Counted from the first letter of the stretch, positions 46,308 to 55,445 are shown. The stretch is 64,000 nt of DNA from Candidatus Poribacteria bacterium (GCA_003635255.1 PYJC01000086.1:1-64000), one strand, 5' to 3'. Made by a program: numbers and translations. Notes: generated by a model not told the origin, from the letters alone.

Positions 46308-47228
46308 TCACGAGAGATCCCAAAGCAAGACAGAGTTGTCTTCACTTGCACTTGCGAGCAAACTACCGTCAGGCGCGTAAGCGACATTCCTGACACTGCC
46401 TGTATGCCCTATGAGTGTGTCTTTCGATCTGCCTCTCTTGGTATCCCACAAACGCACTGTGCCGTCACTACTACTGCTTGCGAGCGTTGTGCCATCAGGT
46501 GAAAATGTGACACTCCAGACATAACCTCTATGTCCTGTGAGCGTGTTTTCGGTTTCACCCGTCACCGCATCCCACAGACGCACTGTGCGGTCGGTACTCC
46601 CACTGGCAATGGTTTCACCATCAGGAGCATAGACGGCAGCATTGACAATATGTTTATGTCCGGTGAGTGTTGCCTTGTGCCGTCCGGTGGCAGCATCCCA
46701 CAAGAGTACAGTATCACCACCACTGCCAGCGGCAATGGTGTTTCCATCCGGTGAATATGTAACGGATCTAATAGAGAATTGCTCAACTGTGAGTGTATTT
46801 TTAATTTCGCCTGTGCTTGTATCCCACAAACGTACTGTATTGTCAGGACTTCCACTCGCAAGTGTTGCCCCGTCAGGCGAATAAGCAACGCTTCTGACAG
46901 CGTCTGTATGTCCGGTGAGTGTTGCTGTCGGAGCCCCGCTGGTGGCATCCCACAAAACGACTGTGTTGTCTATACTCCCACTCGCGATTGCGTTACCATC
47001 CGGTGAAAACGCGACACACCTGACGTACTCTTTGTGTTCGACGAGTAGGTTGAGTCCTATAGCGGTATCTACATCATAGACCCAAACGCCGATGTCACAT
47101 GCGACAGCGAGTTGCGTGCCGTCTGGTGAGAAGGCTATATCTCCAGTTAGGTTCCCTTGATCAAGTCGTGCTTTGACACCTTTAGGCAGATTCGATTGTG
47201 CGTCATTTTGAGCGTTTAAAGTTTCCAA
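46308..47228 (-). CDS. Seven-bladed WD40 protein, cytoplasmic
   Basis: 306 residues from a TTG start (no in-frame ATG is available near the beginning; AAAAGGAA lies upstream of the TTG). No signal peptide. Exactly seven blades, each ending VxLWD, form one propeller. The opening NLPKGVKARLDQGNLTGDIAFSPDG matches the opening of the two exported WD40 proteins at 32702 and 35322, so all three share an ancestor; this one lacks the signal, dockerin and sorting parts. Likely a protein-binding scaffold. Confidence 0.75.
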   Translation of the reverse strand: METLNAQNDAQSNLPKGVKARLDQGNLTGDIAFSPDGTQLAVACDIGVWVYDVDTAIGLNLLVEHKEYVRCVAFSPDGNAIASGSIDNTVVLWDATSGAPTATLTGHTDAVRSVAYSPDGATLASGSPDNTVRLWDTSTGEIKNTLTVEQFSIRSVTYSPDGNTIAAGSGGDTVLLWDAATGRHKATLTGHKHIVNAAVYAPDGETIASGSTDRTVRLWDAVTGETENTLTGHRGYVWSVTFSPDGTTLASSSSDGTVRLWDTKRGRSKDTLIGHTGSVRNVAYAPDGSLLASASEDNSVLLWDLS

Positions 47229-47393
47229 TGCGTAAAGTATTCCTTTTCGGCGTAGTCTGCGAGCTAAAATTTGTTGTCATTATCAAGAAGTACATTAAAA
47301 CGTCCCACATCTGGGTGTAGGTGTACATGTGACGTGCAGATGTCAAGCGGTGCGTGAGAATGTGACGTAATTTCGGAATTTTTATTGTTAGCA

Positions 47394-48215
47394 CTATTTC
47401 TGATTTTTCAAGTGTCCCCACACTATCGGCAACTTACCGCTTGCGGAAACATCTGCGAATTCGGATTCACTCGCTAACCAGTTGATAACGTTCTCTGTAA
47501 GTTTCTCTATCTGATCAATATCCTCGTTATTCTTATGATAATTCGGGAGCCGCCAGTTCATGTTGAAGACTTTACCATCCCCAGCTTCCCAATACCCGAA
47601 CGCTGCAATCCGGTCGCCCCAATCGTTTGCAGGAGGTCCCCATGCATTGGCAAGGGTGATGAAATTCTTCCAAATTTTGTCGTAGTAGTCCCCGCTCTTT
47701 GGAAAGCCTGTGGAATTGACTTGAATTCTATCGTCTACCTTTGGTGTTTTCCCGTCAATATTTTTAAGCCCTTCTACTAATCCGAGGTCAATTGTCTCTT
47801 TCAATACGGTAATACCGACGTTGATACCATCTGCTGCGGTGGGACCGAATGCGCGTGCTTGGGCATCTTCTAATCCCATCGGTGTTGCATAACGGATCGC
47901 CCACCCTGTTAAAAGCACTGCGCCGCCGCTTTCAGTGTAGTCTAAGAATGCGTCGATTTCTGCATCGGACAAAGCACCGGGATCAGTATCGCCTTCATGC
48001 CACCAGATAACACCGAACTGCTTGAATGTATCACCCTTCAAATCCGCCTTTGCGAGGTGTTTTGTTTTAAACGTCTTTTCAGCAAATTTCAATGCGGGTT
48101 CAGTGAAGTCGCCTTTATCGCCGAGATAGACAAACCCGACTTCCACTGCTGCATTGCTAACACTTATACCAAAACAGAGAAGAAATGTCAAAGAAAATAT
48201 AATTATCCGTTGCAT
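47394..48215 (-). CDS. Exported class-I GATase-like (ThuA/DUF4960-like) protein
   Basis: 273 residues, SD AAGGAG. Signal peptide 1-~22 (FSLTFLLCFGISVSNA). The mature domain (VEVGFVYLGDKGDF..., FKQFGVIWWHEGDTD, AEIDAFLDYTESGGAVLLTGWAIRY) has the flavodoxin-like GATase fold used by ThuA and DUF4960 proteins. In these the nucleophile Cys is absent, as here. The C-terminal IDQIEKLTENVINWLA is a typical closing helix. A sugar-binding or sugar-modifying role is common for ThuA-like proteins but unproven. Confidence 0.55.
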   Translation of the reverse strand: MQRIIIFSLTFLLCFGISVSNAAVEVGFVYLGDKGDFTEPALKFAEKTFKTKHLAKADLKGDTFKQFGVIWWHEGDTDPGALSDAEIDAFLDYTESGGAVLLTGWAIRYATPMGLEDAQARAFGPTAADGINVGITVLKETIDLGLVEGLKNIDGKTPKVDDRIQVNSTGFPKSGDYYDKIWKNFITLANAWGPPANDWGDRIAAFGYWEAGDGKVFNMNWRLPNYHKNNEDIDQIEKLTENVINWLASESEFADVSASGKLPIVWGHLKNQK

Positions 48216-48366
48216 GCTAACTCCTTATGCGATTACGCAAAGTACCGTTAAAAATAGTATCATGCACTAACGTTTTTGTCAAATGTTATAAATACCTTAT
48301 AGGATTTGAGACCTAAATCGGGGTTACAAATCTCTCCTACAAAAGAAGGCGTGATTTTGGATTCGC

Positions 48367-49158
48367 CTATAAAGGCGAGTCCGAGTTGTTATAGCACTCG
48401 TGAAGCCGTTCATTGCACATTTTTACGAAACGCTGTTCAATTTCAAACCCAATGAAATCTCGCTGGTGTCGTTTACACACCACAGGACAGGTTCCTACGC
48501 CTGCGAAGGGGTCCAAGACCAAATCACCCGGTGATGAACTCGCTAACACGATTCGCTCAATTAACTTCTCTGGTTTCTGGATTGTGTTAAGAGCCTCTCT
48601 ACAGACTAACTCTTTTGACTTATATGTCAACTGTTTTATATCGCCCCAGACATTACCTGGGTTTTTTCCTCTTGTGTTAAACTTCGTTTTTCCAAATTTG
48701 CCGTTTGTTACAGATGGCACGTTTTCACAACGCAGCCGATGCTTTAATTCGACAAGTTGAGCGACCCTGATAGCATCAAGGTTATAGCATTTTGGTTTCT
48801 TGCCTTTGATGAAATAGCAGATGATGTCGTAGTTATTCGTGTAATTGATGCGTCCTTGTGCGAGCCGACTCGGCTGATACCATACGATTTTTGAACGGAG
48901 ATTTAAGAATTTCCGATAGTCTATAAAGTCGATGCAGTCGGATTTACCGAACAGATAGAGTGCGCCGCCACCTTTCAGTTTTGGCGTGAATTTTTCGATG
49001 AGTGCAAGATTAAATTCCTGAATTGAGGGTATCTGGTCCCACGGTTCGTCTGTTACACCATACGGTCCATCGCATACGATTAGATCTACTGAGGCATCTT
49101 CTACCTCTTTTAGTAGTGTAAACGTGTCGCCACAATGAATGGTGTTGCGTTCAAGCAT
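48367..49158 (-). CDS. Beta-class DNA methyltransferase (N6-adenine or N4-cytosine)
   Basis: 263 residues. The catalytic motif IV reads DGPYG (D30-Y33), a variant of the usual DPPY/SPPY with Gly at position 2. Motif I, DPFAGVGT, comes near the C-terminus (~216), the beta-class order. The segment PEKLIERIVLASSSPGDLVLDPF is the usual lead into motif I. No endonuclease gene is adjacent, so it may be a solitary methyltransferase. A Gly in place of the first Pro in motif IV is uncommon, so activity should not be assumed. Confidence 0.8.
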   Translation of the reverse strand: MLERNTIHCGDTFTLLKEVEDASVDLIVCDGPYGVTDEPWDQIPSIQEFNLALIEKFTPKLKGGGALYLFGKSDCIDFIDYRKFLNLRSKIVWYQPSRLAQGRINYTNNYDIICYFIKGKKPKCYNLDAIRVAQLVELKHRLRCENVPSVTNGKFGKTKFNTRGKNPGNVWGDIKQLTYKSKELVCREALNTIQKPEKLIERIVLASSSPGDLVLDPFAGVGTCPVVCKRHQRDFIGFEIEQRFVKMCNERLHECYNNSDSPL

Positions 49159-49188
49159 AATTTTGTTATCTCAACCCCACCAGTAGGC

Positions 49189-49281
49189 TTAACCTTTGTT
49201 GGCGTGATGTATCGCTTTTCCAGCGACTATTCCGATCCCAACAAGAAACACTACAAGCGTCAAAATTGCAACCCATTCCAT
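49189..49281 (-). CDS. Small single-helix membrane protein (30 aa)
   Basis: An ATG at 49281 with GAGG eight bases upstream opens 30 codons ending TAA. The product begins MEWVAILTLVVFLVGIGIV and ends with a short basic tail (GKAIHHANKG), i.e. one transmembrane helix. It lies 27 bp after the sulfatase stop and 30 bp before the methyltransferase start on the same strand, so it fits the operon. Its small size means chance cannot be excluded. Confidence 0.4.
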   Translation of the reverse strand: MEWVAILTLVVFLVGIGIVAGKAIHHANKG

Positions 49282-49308
49282 CACAATTCCTCACAAATTA
49301 CAAAGGTT

Positions 49309-50784
49309 TTACATCGGTCCCACCCGCCGCGGTCCTATATCCATAGCGAACATGGACGCGTCGAAACTCTGTTTTAACAGATCCGTTTTGATGGGCTGCT
49401 TTTCGGGGGTATGCCAGAGATTGTTAAACTCGTCTGGATCCTCGATTAAGTCGTAGAGTTCACCCTCCTCGTGTCCGTGATAGACTGCTAATTTATAACG
49501 TTCATTCCTGTACATCGTTGCGAAAGAGTGGTCGGGAAGATCAACAGCGTCATAATATTCGCATCGGACGAAATCACGGTGATGGTTCGGATATGCTTCA
49601 CCTCGGAGGATAGGTAACAACGATCTGCCGTGCATTCCGTCAGGTGGTGTTATGCCTGCCAATTCCAGAAGCGTCGGTGTTTTATCGACGAGCTCAACGA
49701 GTGCGTCGCTCTTAAGCCCGCTCATAAACTGCTCTTGCCATGCGAAAATCAGCGGCACCCTGACTAAACCTTCGTAGAACCGGCAGCCTTTCTGAATCAA
49801 TCCGTGATCGCCGAGTGTCTCTCCGTGGTCGCTGGTGAAAATGATGACGGTATTTTCGCGTTGCCCTGTTTCTTCAAGTGTTTCAAGCATCCTGCCCAAC
49901 TGCTCATCAATGAGTTGGATCATCGCATAATAGGCGGCTTTGAGTGTTTTGGCATCCCTTGCGCCGACTGCCTCCGCCTCTTTGCGCGGTGTTTGCCCCT
50001 TCTCAGTAACGGGTGGGGACCCCGGTAAAATCGGACTACGGATGTCTAATTCATCTGGCGTGCGTACTTTGGACTGAAAATCGACTGCCTGTAACCTTGT
50101 CTGTTGTTCAAGATCACTATTTCGGAAAAGCGGCTCCGGCATCTCTGCAGGATTAAACCGCTCTCGATGTGTCTGCGGCGGATTGAACGGCGGATGCGGA
50201 TCGTAGATGTTGACGCTCGCGAGCCACGGACACTCCCGTTCTTCACGGATGAACTCGATGGTCTTTTCGGCACACCATGTCGTCTGATGCAATTCTGCTG
50301 GCACGCCTTCAGGATTTCGGTTCAACTCGCCTAAAATATAGCCTTTCGAGCGCACCCAATCCGCGTAGTCGTGCCCCTGTTCCCAGTCGTCTCTTGGTGC
50401 GTGGCTGTATTGCCAATAGCGGTATCCGTCATCCGTGCGAGGTTCTATTCGGCGGTAAGCACTCGCGAGATGGAGCTTGCCAATCAGCCCACAATCATAA
50501 CCGATGTCTGCGAGGGTGCGCGTTACAAGCGGATATGCGTCTGGGAAGAAATCGTTTCCGTTGCGATTCGCGTGTGTTGCGCTCGGATACATACCTGTGA
50601 GAAAACTCGCCCGACTCGGTGTACAGATAGGACTTTGACAATAGGCATGCGTGAACACGACACCCTCTGCTACGAGACTATCAATATTCGGTGTTGACAC
50701 GAATGGGTTGCCCAATGCACCGATTGTGTCGTAACGTTGCTGATCCGTGCAAACCCAGAGAATATTGGGCACTTTAACAGCCAT
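49309..50784 (-). CDS. Type I sulfatase, third paralogue
   Basis: 491 residues, SD AGAGG. Metal site D14-Q15 (VCTDQQR), formylglycine motif CTPSR (C54) in CTPSRASFLTGMYPS, GKLHLAS, NIYDPHPPFNPP, FTSDHGETLGDHG. No signal peptide. It is far from the tandem pair at 18648-21661 in sequence and resembles the choline-sulfatase/arylsulfatase-like branch of the family. It begins 21 bp after the extended stop of the upstream cytochrome/WD40/HMA gene, i.e. tightly spaced if that gene reads through its TGA. Confidence 0.85.
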   Translation of the reverse strand: MAVKVPNILWVCTDQQRYDTIGALGNPFVSTPNIDSLVAEGVVFTHAYCQSPICTPSRASFLTGMYPSATHANRNGNDFFPDAYPLVTRTLADIGYDCGLIGKLHLASAYRRIEPRTDDGYRYWQYSHAPRDDWEQGHDYADWVRSKGYILGELNRNPEGVPAELHQTTWCAEKTIEFIREERECPWLASVNIYDPHPPFNPPQTHRERFNPAEMPEPLFRNSDLEQQTRLQAVDFQSKVRTPDELDIRSPILPGSPPVTEKGQTPRKEAEAVGARDAKTLKAAYYAMIQLIDEQLGRMLETLEETGQRENTVIIFTSDHGETLGDHGLIQKGCRFYEGLVRVPLIFAWQEQFMSGLKSDALVELVDKTPTLLELAGITPPDGMHGRSLLPILRGEAYPNHHRDFVRCEYYDAVDLPDHSFATMYRNERYKLAVYHGHEEGELYDLIEDPDEFNNLWHTPEKQPIKTDLLKQSFDASMFAMDIGPRRVGPM

Positions 50785-50805
50785 CCATCAACCTCTTCGT
50801 GCGTG

Positions 50806-52404
50806 CTATTGAGTCGTCGCTTTAAACCCTGTCTCTTTAACAATGTTCGCGAGGTCAGCTGCAGTTGCGGTGTTTTTTCGGACTTTAATGACGGCTTGAT
50901 CGGGTAGAGAAACTTCAACGCTGATAACGTTTTGGTGCTGTGTGAGTGCAGCCTGCACTTTTGCGACGCAAGCCCCTCACGTCATACCTGAGACGACCAG
51001 AGCGACATCCTCACTTCCCGCGGGCTCAATCGGTACAGACATAAAGGCATTCAGGAGTTTCCCAGAGGCATCGAATATCCGAATTTTTCCGTCGAAACCC
51101 CCCGTGGCGAGTTGTGTACCGTCAGGATGGAATGAGACCGCAAAGACACCGACTGCATCACCCTGCATACTTGCTAAACGCTTTCCATCGGCAACGTTAT
51201 AGATACGCGCTTCACCGCCTGCGCTACCAGTGGCAAACCGGCTGCCATCCGCTGAAAATGCGACACTTTCAATTGTACCCGATTGCGCTTCATAAGCTTG
51301 GATGAGGTTAAAATCGGTATTGCCTACATCTCTCCGTATTTCTCGGAAGATTTTGTAGAGCCGTGGTATCCGATCTTCACCACCATTTAGAACTTGGTCT
51401 TCAGTCGGATGCCGTGCGATGGTATTAATCTCGCCGTAGCCTTTGTTACTGGAGTTAATATCATCAACAAAAGAGCCTGTGTCTACCTCAACCAATTTGA
51501 GTGCGGTATCCCGTCCGGCACTCACGAAATGGGAACCATCAGTGGAAAAAATGGTGCCGAAAACCCAGTCGCTGTGGTTATCAAATTTAATGAGTTCTTT
51601 TTCGTCTTCAACGGATAACACGCGGACTGTTTGATCTGAGCATCCGAAAGCGACACGACTTGCATCCGGTGCGAAAGAGAGTCCGTAAATCGTATCATAA
51701 CTCGAACGCATGGCTTTGATCAGCATGTTCGTTGCGGTATCCCATAGCTGGACTTCGCCAAATTGTGCGGGTGAGCCGCCTGCCATGCCCAAGATTTTGC
51801 CGTCTGCTGTATACATCAAAGATTCGATGCGATGCGCTTTGCCGACTAACCGTCCCTTGAGTTCATAATTCGTTGTGTCATACAACAAAATTTCACGGAA
51901 ACCGGAAACGGCGAGGGTGCCGCCATCGGGCGAGTATACCAGCGCGGTAACCACTGGTGGTACTATGTAAGTCGGGTAGTTTCCGTCACCCATATCATCA
52001 ACTTCGGCGGGTGTGTCGTCGGTCGCGCCTTCAAGAATCCAACGCCGAAACAGCTCAACCTCTTCAGCGGAGAGCGGTTCCATATTTTGTGGCATTGCGG
52101 GTTCATCGCCGGAGATGAGTTCAATGATGAGGCTGTCATCGGGTTTCCCCGGGACGATTGTTGCATCGCCCGCCATCCCGCCTTGTTTGAGCTCGGTATA
52201 GGTTGTGACAATCAAGCCGCCGTTTGGATCACCTGGGTGATGGCATCCTTGACAACTCCGTTTGAGAATCGGGACAATCTGTGAGTGGTAGCTGACGGGT
52301 GGATCCCCAGCGTGGTTGTCTGCTGTTACAAACGGGATCCATACTGCCAAACAGAGCAGATAGATCGCTAAATGCGTTGTGAACTTTAATCGCGATATTT
52401 TCAT
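50806..52404 (-). CDS. Exported c-type cytochrome-WD40-HMA protein; probable selenoprotein (in-frame TGA at 50977-50979)
   Basis: 532 residues if the TGA is read as selenocysteine; 475 if it stops. Signal peptide 1-28, then a PSCyt1-type haem domain with CQGCH (C51, C54, H55), a WD40 region (~145-455, FSADGSRFATGS...), and a C-terminal ferredoxin-like heavy-metal-associated domain. The HMA core reads VALVVSGMT-TGA-GAC, so the UGA takes the first Cys of GMTCxxC (position 476; C479 intact). Past it the domain continues VISVEVSLPDQAVIKV and AADLANIVKETGF, and stops at TAG. A SECIS-like hairpin follows the TGA. Haem, propeller and metal domain together suggest a periplasmic metal/redox function. 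Confidence 0.75.
50945..50959 (-). promoter_or_regulatory. Candidate bacterial SECIS hairpin
   Basis: On the minus strand AGTGCA-GGC-TGCACT: a perfect 6-bp stem with a 3-nt loop starting GG. The loop begins 23 nt after the in-frame TGA. This agrees with the bacterial SECIS consensus (loop 3-14 nt, a G in its first two positions, 16-37 nt from UGA) as I recall it. It overlaps coding sequence, as bacterial SECIS elements do. Confidence 0.6.
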
Positions 52405-52490
52405 ATTTGTTGAAGCCCCTCCCTCTTGTCATGATGCGGTTCTATAGCGAATTGTGCCAAAAGCGTTGCTGTTCATACATTATTTTAATA

Positions 52491-52520
52491 ATTATATCAC
52501 AATTTTATAATAAAATTCAA
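52491..52520 (-). promoter_or_regulatory. Promoter of the cytochrome-WD40-HMA gene
   Basis: On the minus strand TTGAAT (52520-52515), 18-bp spacer, perfect TATAAT (52496-52491), about 87 bp before the ATG at 52404. Confidence 0.5.
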
Positions 52521-53470
52521 GTAAATTTGAAGCGAAGCGTAAAAGCATTCAGTTTTAAGAAATTATCGGGTCTCGCGTCTTTTTTTACAATCTGGCACCT
52601 CTTCCGAGTAATCATTTCCCAGTAACGGGTGGGAACTTTGGGGCGGGATTTTCTTCATTAGAAAGACGGATCACATTTGGACGGGTACGCCGCAAAACTG
52701 TACTTACTGTCTGTGTCAAAGTCTGTGCCATATGAAAAATAAAGACACAAGGACGGTCTTTTGAGAATACTTATAGGCGATTTTATGAGGTTTTTTGTGT
52801 TTTTTTAGTTTATTTTTTGCATGATGACAGATTTAGAGCAAAACCATCTGTTTTTGTGTTCCGGCGGCCATTCTTGGTGCTGTCTGCAAAATTTGCACGA
52901 TAATGTAATAATTTTCATAGTAAAATGCACATTTTTCCTATACGCCTCACCGCCCATGCCTCTCCGACCGCGTGCGTAAAACGCATGGGTGCTTGCTTTT
53001 TGAAAAAAATGTTCTTGAAGATCGGATTGGCACGAGAATTGCTATGCTAAGAAGAATTGCTATGCTATACTGTATAATATAAGATATAAGTGTTCATCCA
53101 ACTGTTAACATTTCTGGTTGCGATTTAACTTAGATCTTTATGGATATCTAAACCTGAGGTGTGTAGCCAAACTTTAATTTCTGAAAATTGTCTAAAGTTT
53201 AGTTTGTAATAAGAACTGGCAGATTCCTTTTCGTGTGTTTTGGAGAAACGCAACAACACGACGGGTCTCCAAAATCTAGTGGATGCGATGCCGGTGCGAC
53301 GAACATTTTCAGTGCGAAGCAATCGTGCATCACTGCCCAAGAGACCGTAAAAATCGTTCGGTGCTGATTTTCTATTGTATCATAACATAATTACGATATC
53401 AAATGAAAGCAGCACGCTTAACTGGAAAGATTGCCGTTTCTTGCGTTTTTTTAACTTGAGAGGTGACAGC
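52521..53470. other. Long gene-poor region with hairpins
   Basis: About 950 bp without a convincing gene: candidate reading frames lack ribosome sites and sensible composition. It is AT-rich. Features: CCCATGC (52953-52959) inverted as GCATGGG (52983-52989) followed by a T run near 52997 (terminator-like), a direct repeat AGAATTGCTATGCTA (about 53035-53049 and 53053-53067), and the AT-rich TATACTGTATAATATAAG. An unrecognised RNA gene or promoter region is possible. Confidence 0.4.
52953..53001 (+). terminator. Terminator-like hairpin in the gene-poor region
   Basis: CCCATGC / GCATGGG arms with an inner GCGT-AAA-ACGC stem, then GTGCTTG and a run of five T residues. No obvious upstream gene on this strand, so it may end an unannotated RNA. 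Confidence 0.35.
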
Positions 53471-54289
53471 ATGCTGAGTAATATTCTCACGAACCGAAGG
53501 ATTCTCGTAGGACTTGTTTTCCTCATCGGTATCGTAGGCGGTACACTGTTATATAGTTGGTATGTCCGCCGTCCGGGACCGATTGAACCCGTGACAATCT
53601 ATAAGACGATAGATTCCAAGGTCTCCGAAGCACAGAAGACCACCGCTTCGCCACCTACTGCAGAAACGACACAACCATCTTGTTGCGAGAGTGGTGATGC
53701 CCTCTGCTGTAAAACCCCGGGGAGTCCGTGTTGTGCCTCATCTAATGTCTCTGATGCAACATCAGAACTATCGGTTCAGGATAGCACGCCTCTCTCGGTA
53801 GATACATCTAACGTTGACCCAATAGAGAGCTCATCCCCACTTCTTTCGGAAGAAAGAGTTGTGCCTGACCATATTGTTCAGGAAGCTGATCGCTTTATAG
53901 AGTGGAAAAAAAAGAATGATGCCCTTGCAGGGAGGCGGAAAGCGCATCGTGAAAACTTTAAAGGGATCAAACAGGAGGCGAACAAACGCTTTGTTGACTT
54001 TCTCATGCTGAGACCTATAGAAGCACGTCGTAAATCAATTGATAGTCTGAAGTCAAAATTGCGTAGATCCGGTGTTTCGGATACGAAGATTTCACAGATA
54101 GAGCAGAATCTTTATGCACTGGGCTTGGATTTTGAGACGGAGGTGCCAGCTGAAGAAGCACAGGCGGCTATCAGCGAAGTTATACGGGAAATAGGAGATT
54201 TTATGCCAGCTGCGCGCGAAAACAGTGAGATCGGTGCTCAGATACTGAAAGAGCAAAAAGAATTGGATGCGATCTCAAAAGATTTTTAG
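53471..54289 (+). CDS. Membrane-anchored protein with three vicinal Cys pairs and a coiled coil
   Basis: 272 residues from the ATG at 53471 (AGAGGTGA upstream); an open stretch upstream has no start signal. One membrane helix (12-30). A Ser/Thr/Pro-rich linker contains three Cys-Cys pairs spaced by six residues each: CC71-72, CC79-80, CC87-88 (CCESGDALCCKTPGSPCC). The C-terminal half is charged and helical, with an AEEAQAAISEVIREIGDF-type segment. I do not recognise the family. The regular CC pattern suggests metal binding or disulphide cross-linking on the outer face of the membrane. Confidence 0.55.
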   Translation: MLSNILTNRRILVGLVFLIGIVGGTLLYSWYVRRPGPIEPVTIYKTIDSKVSEAQKTTASPPTAETTQPSCCESGDALCCKTPGSPCCASSNVSDATSELSVQDSTPLSVDTSNVDPIESSSPLLSEERVVPDHIVQEADRFIEWKKKNDALAGRRKAHRENFKGIKQEANKRFVDFLMLRPIEARRKSIDSLKSKLRRSGVSDTKISQIEQNLYALGLDFETEVPAEEAQAAISEVIREIGDFMPAARENSEIGAQILKEQKELDAISKDF

Positions 54290-54298
54290 GGGGTTATT

Positions 54299-54760
54299 AT
54301 GATTTTTAAGAATTACATCTGCTTAGGCGCGATCTTTCTCTTTTTAGGCGTATTCATCCAGAATACCTCAGCAAGTCCTTGCGATTCCTATCGAGAAGCG
54401 GTCGATGAGGCTTCAACTGCACTTTCAGAGGCACAAGAAGCAGAAGAGGCTGCGCAGGACGCTTTTATGCGTGCCGAGTCAGAGCGCTTTTATAACGATC
54501 ACATAGATCCATTCGGTAGTAACCGAGGACAACCTAGCGATGAAGAGATAGATGAGTTATACACTGACTGGCTCGCCGCACAAGAGGCATTAGACGATGC
54601 ACAAGAAAAATATGATACGGCATCAGAGAATTACTCAAGATGTCTCACACTATATCGCCATATATGCGGATGTCCAAGCACTGTCCGGAATGTCACGTCT
54701 TGTAGTTGTTCATGGCAAAGTTACAGATATGGCGTAAATTGTCCTTGCTATGATTCGTAA
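54299..54760 (+). CDS. Exported helical protein with CxC motifs
   Basis: 153 residues, SD AGGGGG, starting 9 bp after the previous gene. Signal peptide 1-25 (LGAIFLFLGVFIQNTSA). The middle is a long acidic helix (EASTALSEAQEAEEAAQDAF and EALDDAQEKYDTASENYS), probably a coiled coil. The C-terminus carries three Cys-x-Cys pairs (CGC, CSC, CPC) plus others. It shares the Cys-pair theme with the upstream gene, and the two are likely co-expressed. Family not recognised. Confidence 0.6.
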   Translation: MIFKNYICLGAIFLFLGVFIQNTSASPCDSYREAVDEASTALSEAQEAEEAAQDAFMRAESERFYNDHIDPFGSNRGQPSDEEIDELYTDWLAAQEALDDAQEKYDTASENYSRCLTLYRHICGCPSTVRNVTSCSCSWQSYRYGVNCPCYDS

Positions 54761-55416
54761 TGGCGAAGGGAGCGGTGTCACAGCAAACACCAGAGCGTCC
54801 GCGAGGCTCCCCAGAGCAAAGTGTTCCGCCTGTGTGTTTACTATGACACCGCCCCAACTTCACACACGATCATCTCCTTGTCCACATTCATCGAACGCAT
54901 GCAACACGTCGTTTGAAACGGACGCACAAGGACGTAAACGTATAGATGTATTCAAATTGACACACATCTGTAGACATCCGAAACCGCTGGCGACTGCCGA
55001 ACTTCGCGGTAACACCCCCCAGACCCCTCAATGAATGGAAATGACTCGCTGAAAGTTAACACGTGAAAAGCAGGAGTGAAACCCAACATTTTTTAGCCTT
55101 GAAATGCAGGTGAGGCTGTAAGGTACTTGAGTTTCACTACATTCTTGCGGGTATCTCACCGAACCTGTGTTTCAGCAGTCTTGGCATCTTGGAAGCCCAT
55201 TTGTTCACACCCGTTCAATCCAACCTATCCAAGGCGGTCGTTTTTCTCCAAGTTCACCCTACGTGCGAAACTCAACACGAACACGACACAAATTGTCCAA
55301 ACTTTAGTCCTTATTACTTGGGGTCAAGACTTGAAAATCTGTCTTACAAGAGATATGTAGGGAGCCAAGATTGCTCGGACAGGAAACTGAATACCTCTGG
55401 AACTCCTTGTTTTTCG
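54761..55416. other. Gene-free region with nested inverted repeat
   Basis: No gene with a ribosome site is seen, although two or three open stretches exist. AGTGAAAC (55075-55082) and GTTTCACT (55131-55138) enclose a second stem AGCCT (55095-55099) / AGGCT (55113-55117), a possible structured RNA. Confidence 0.4.
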
Positions 55417-55445
55417 TTGACACCTTTTGAAAAACAGGGTATACT
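55417..55445 (+). promoter_or_regulatory. Promoter of the YceI gene
   Basis: Perfect TTGACA (55417-55422), 17-bp spacer, TATACT (55440-55445), about 60 bp before the ATG at 55507. Confidence 0.7.

Noticed and set aside
53125-53340. A 71-codon minus-strand frame in the long gap.
   Set aside because: No SD, composition unlike neighbouring genes, not hydrophobic or domain-like.
54750-55034. A 94-codon plus-strand reading frame overlapping the end of the CxC protein gene.
   Set aside because: No ribosome site, no recognisable domain and low-complexity composition; it overlaps a well-supported gene end.
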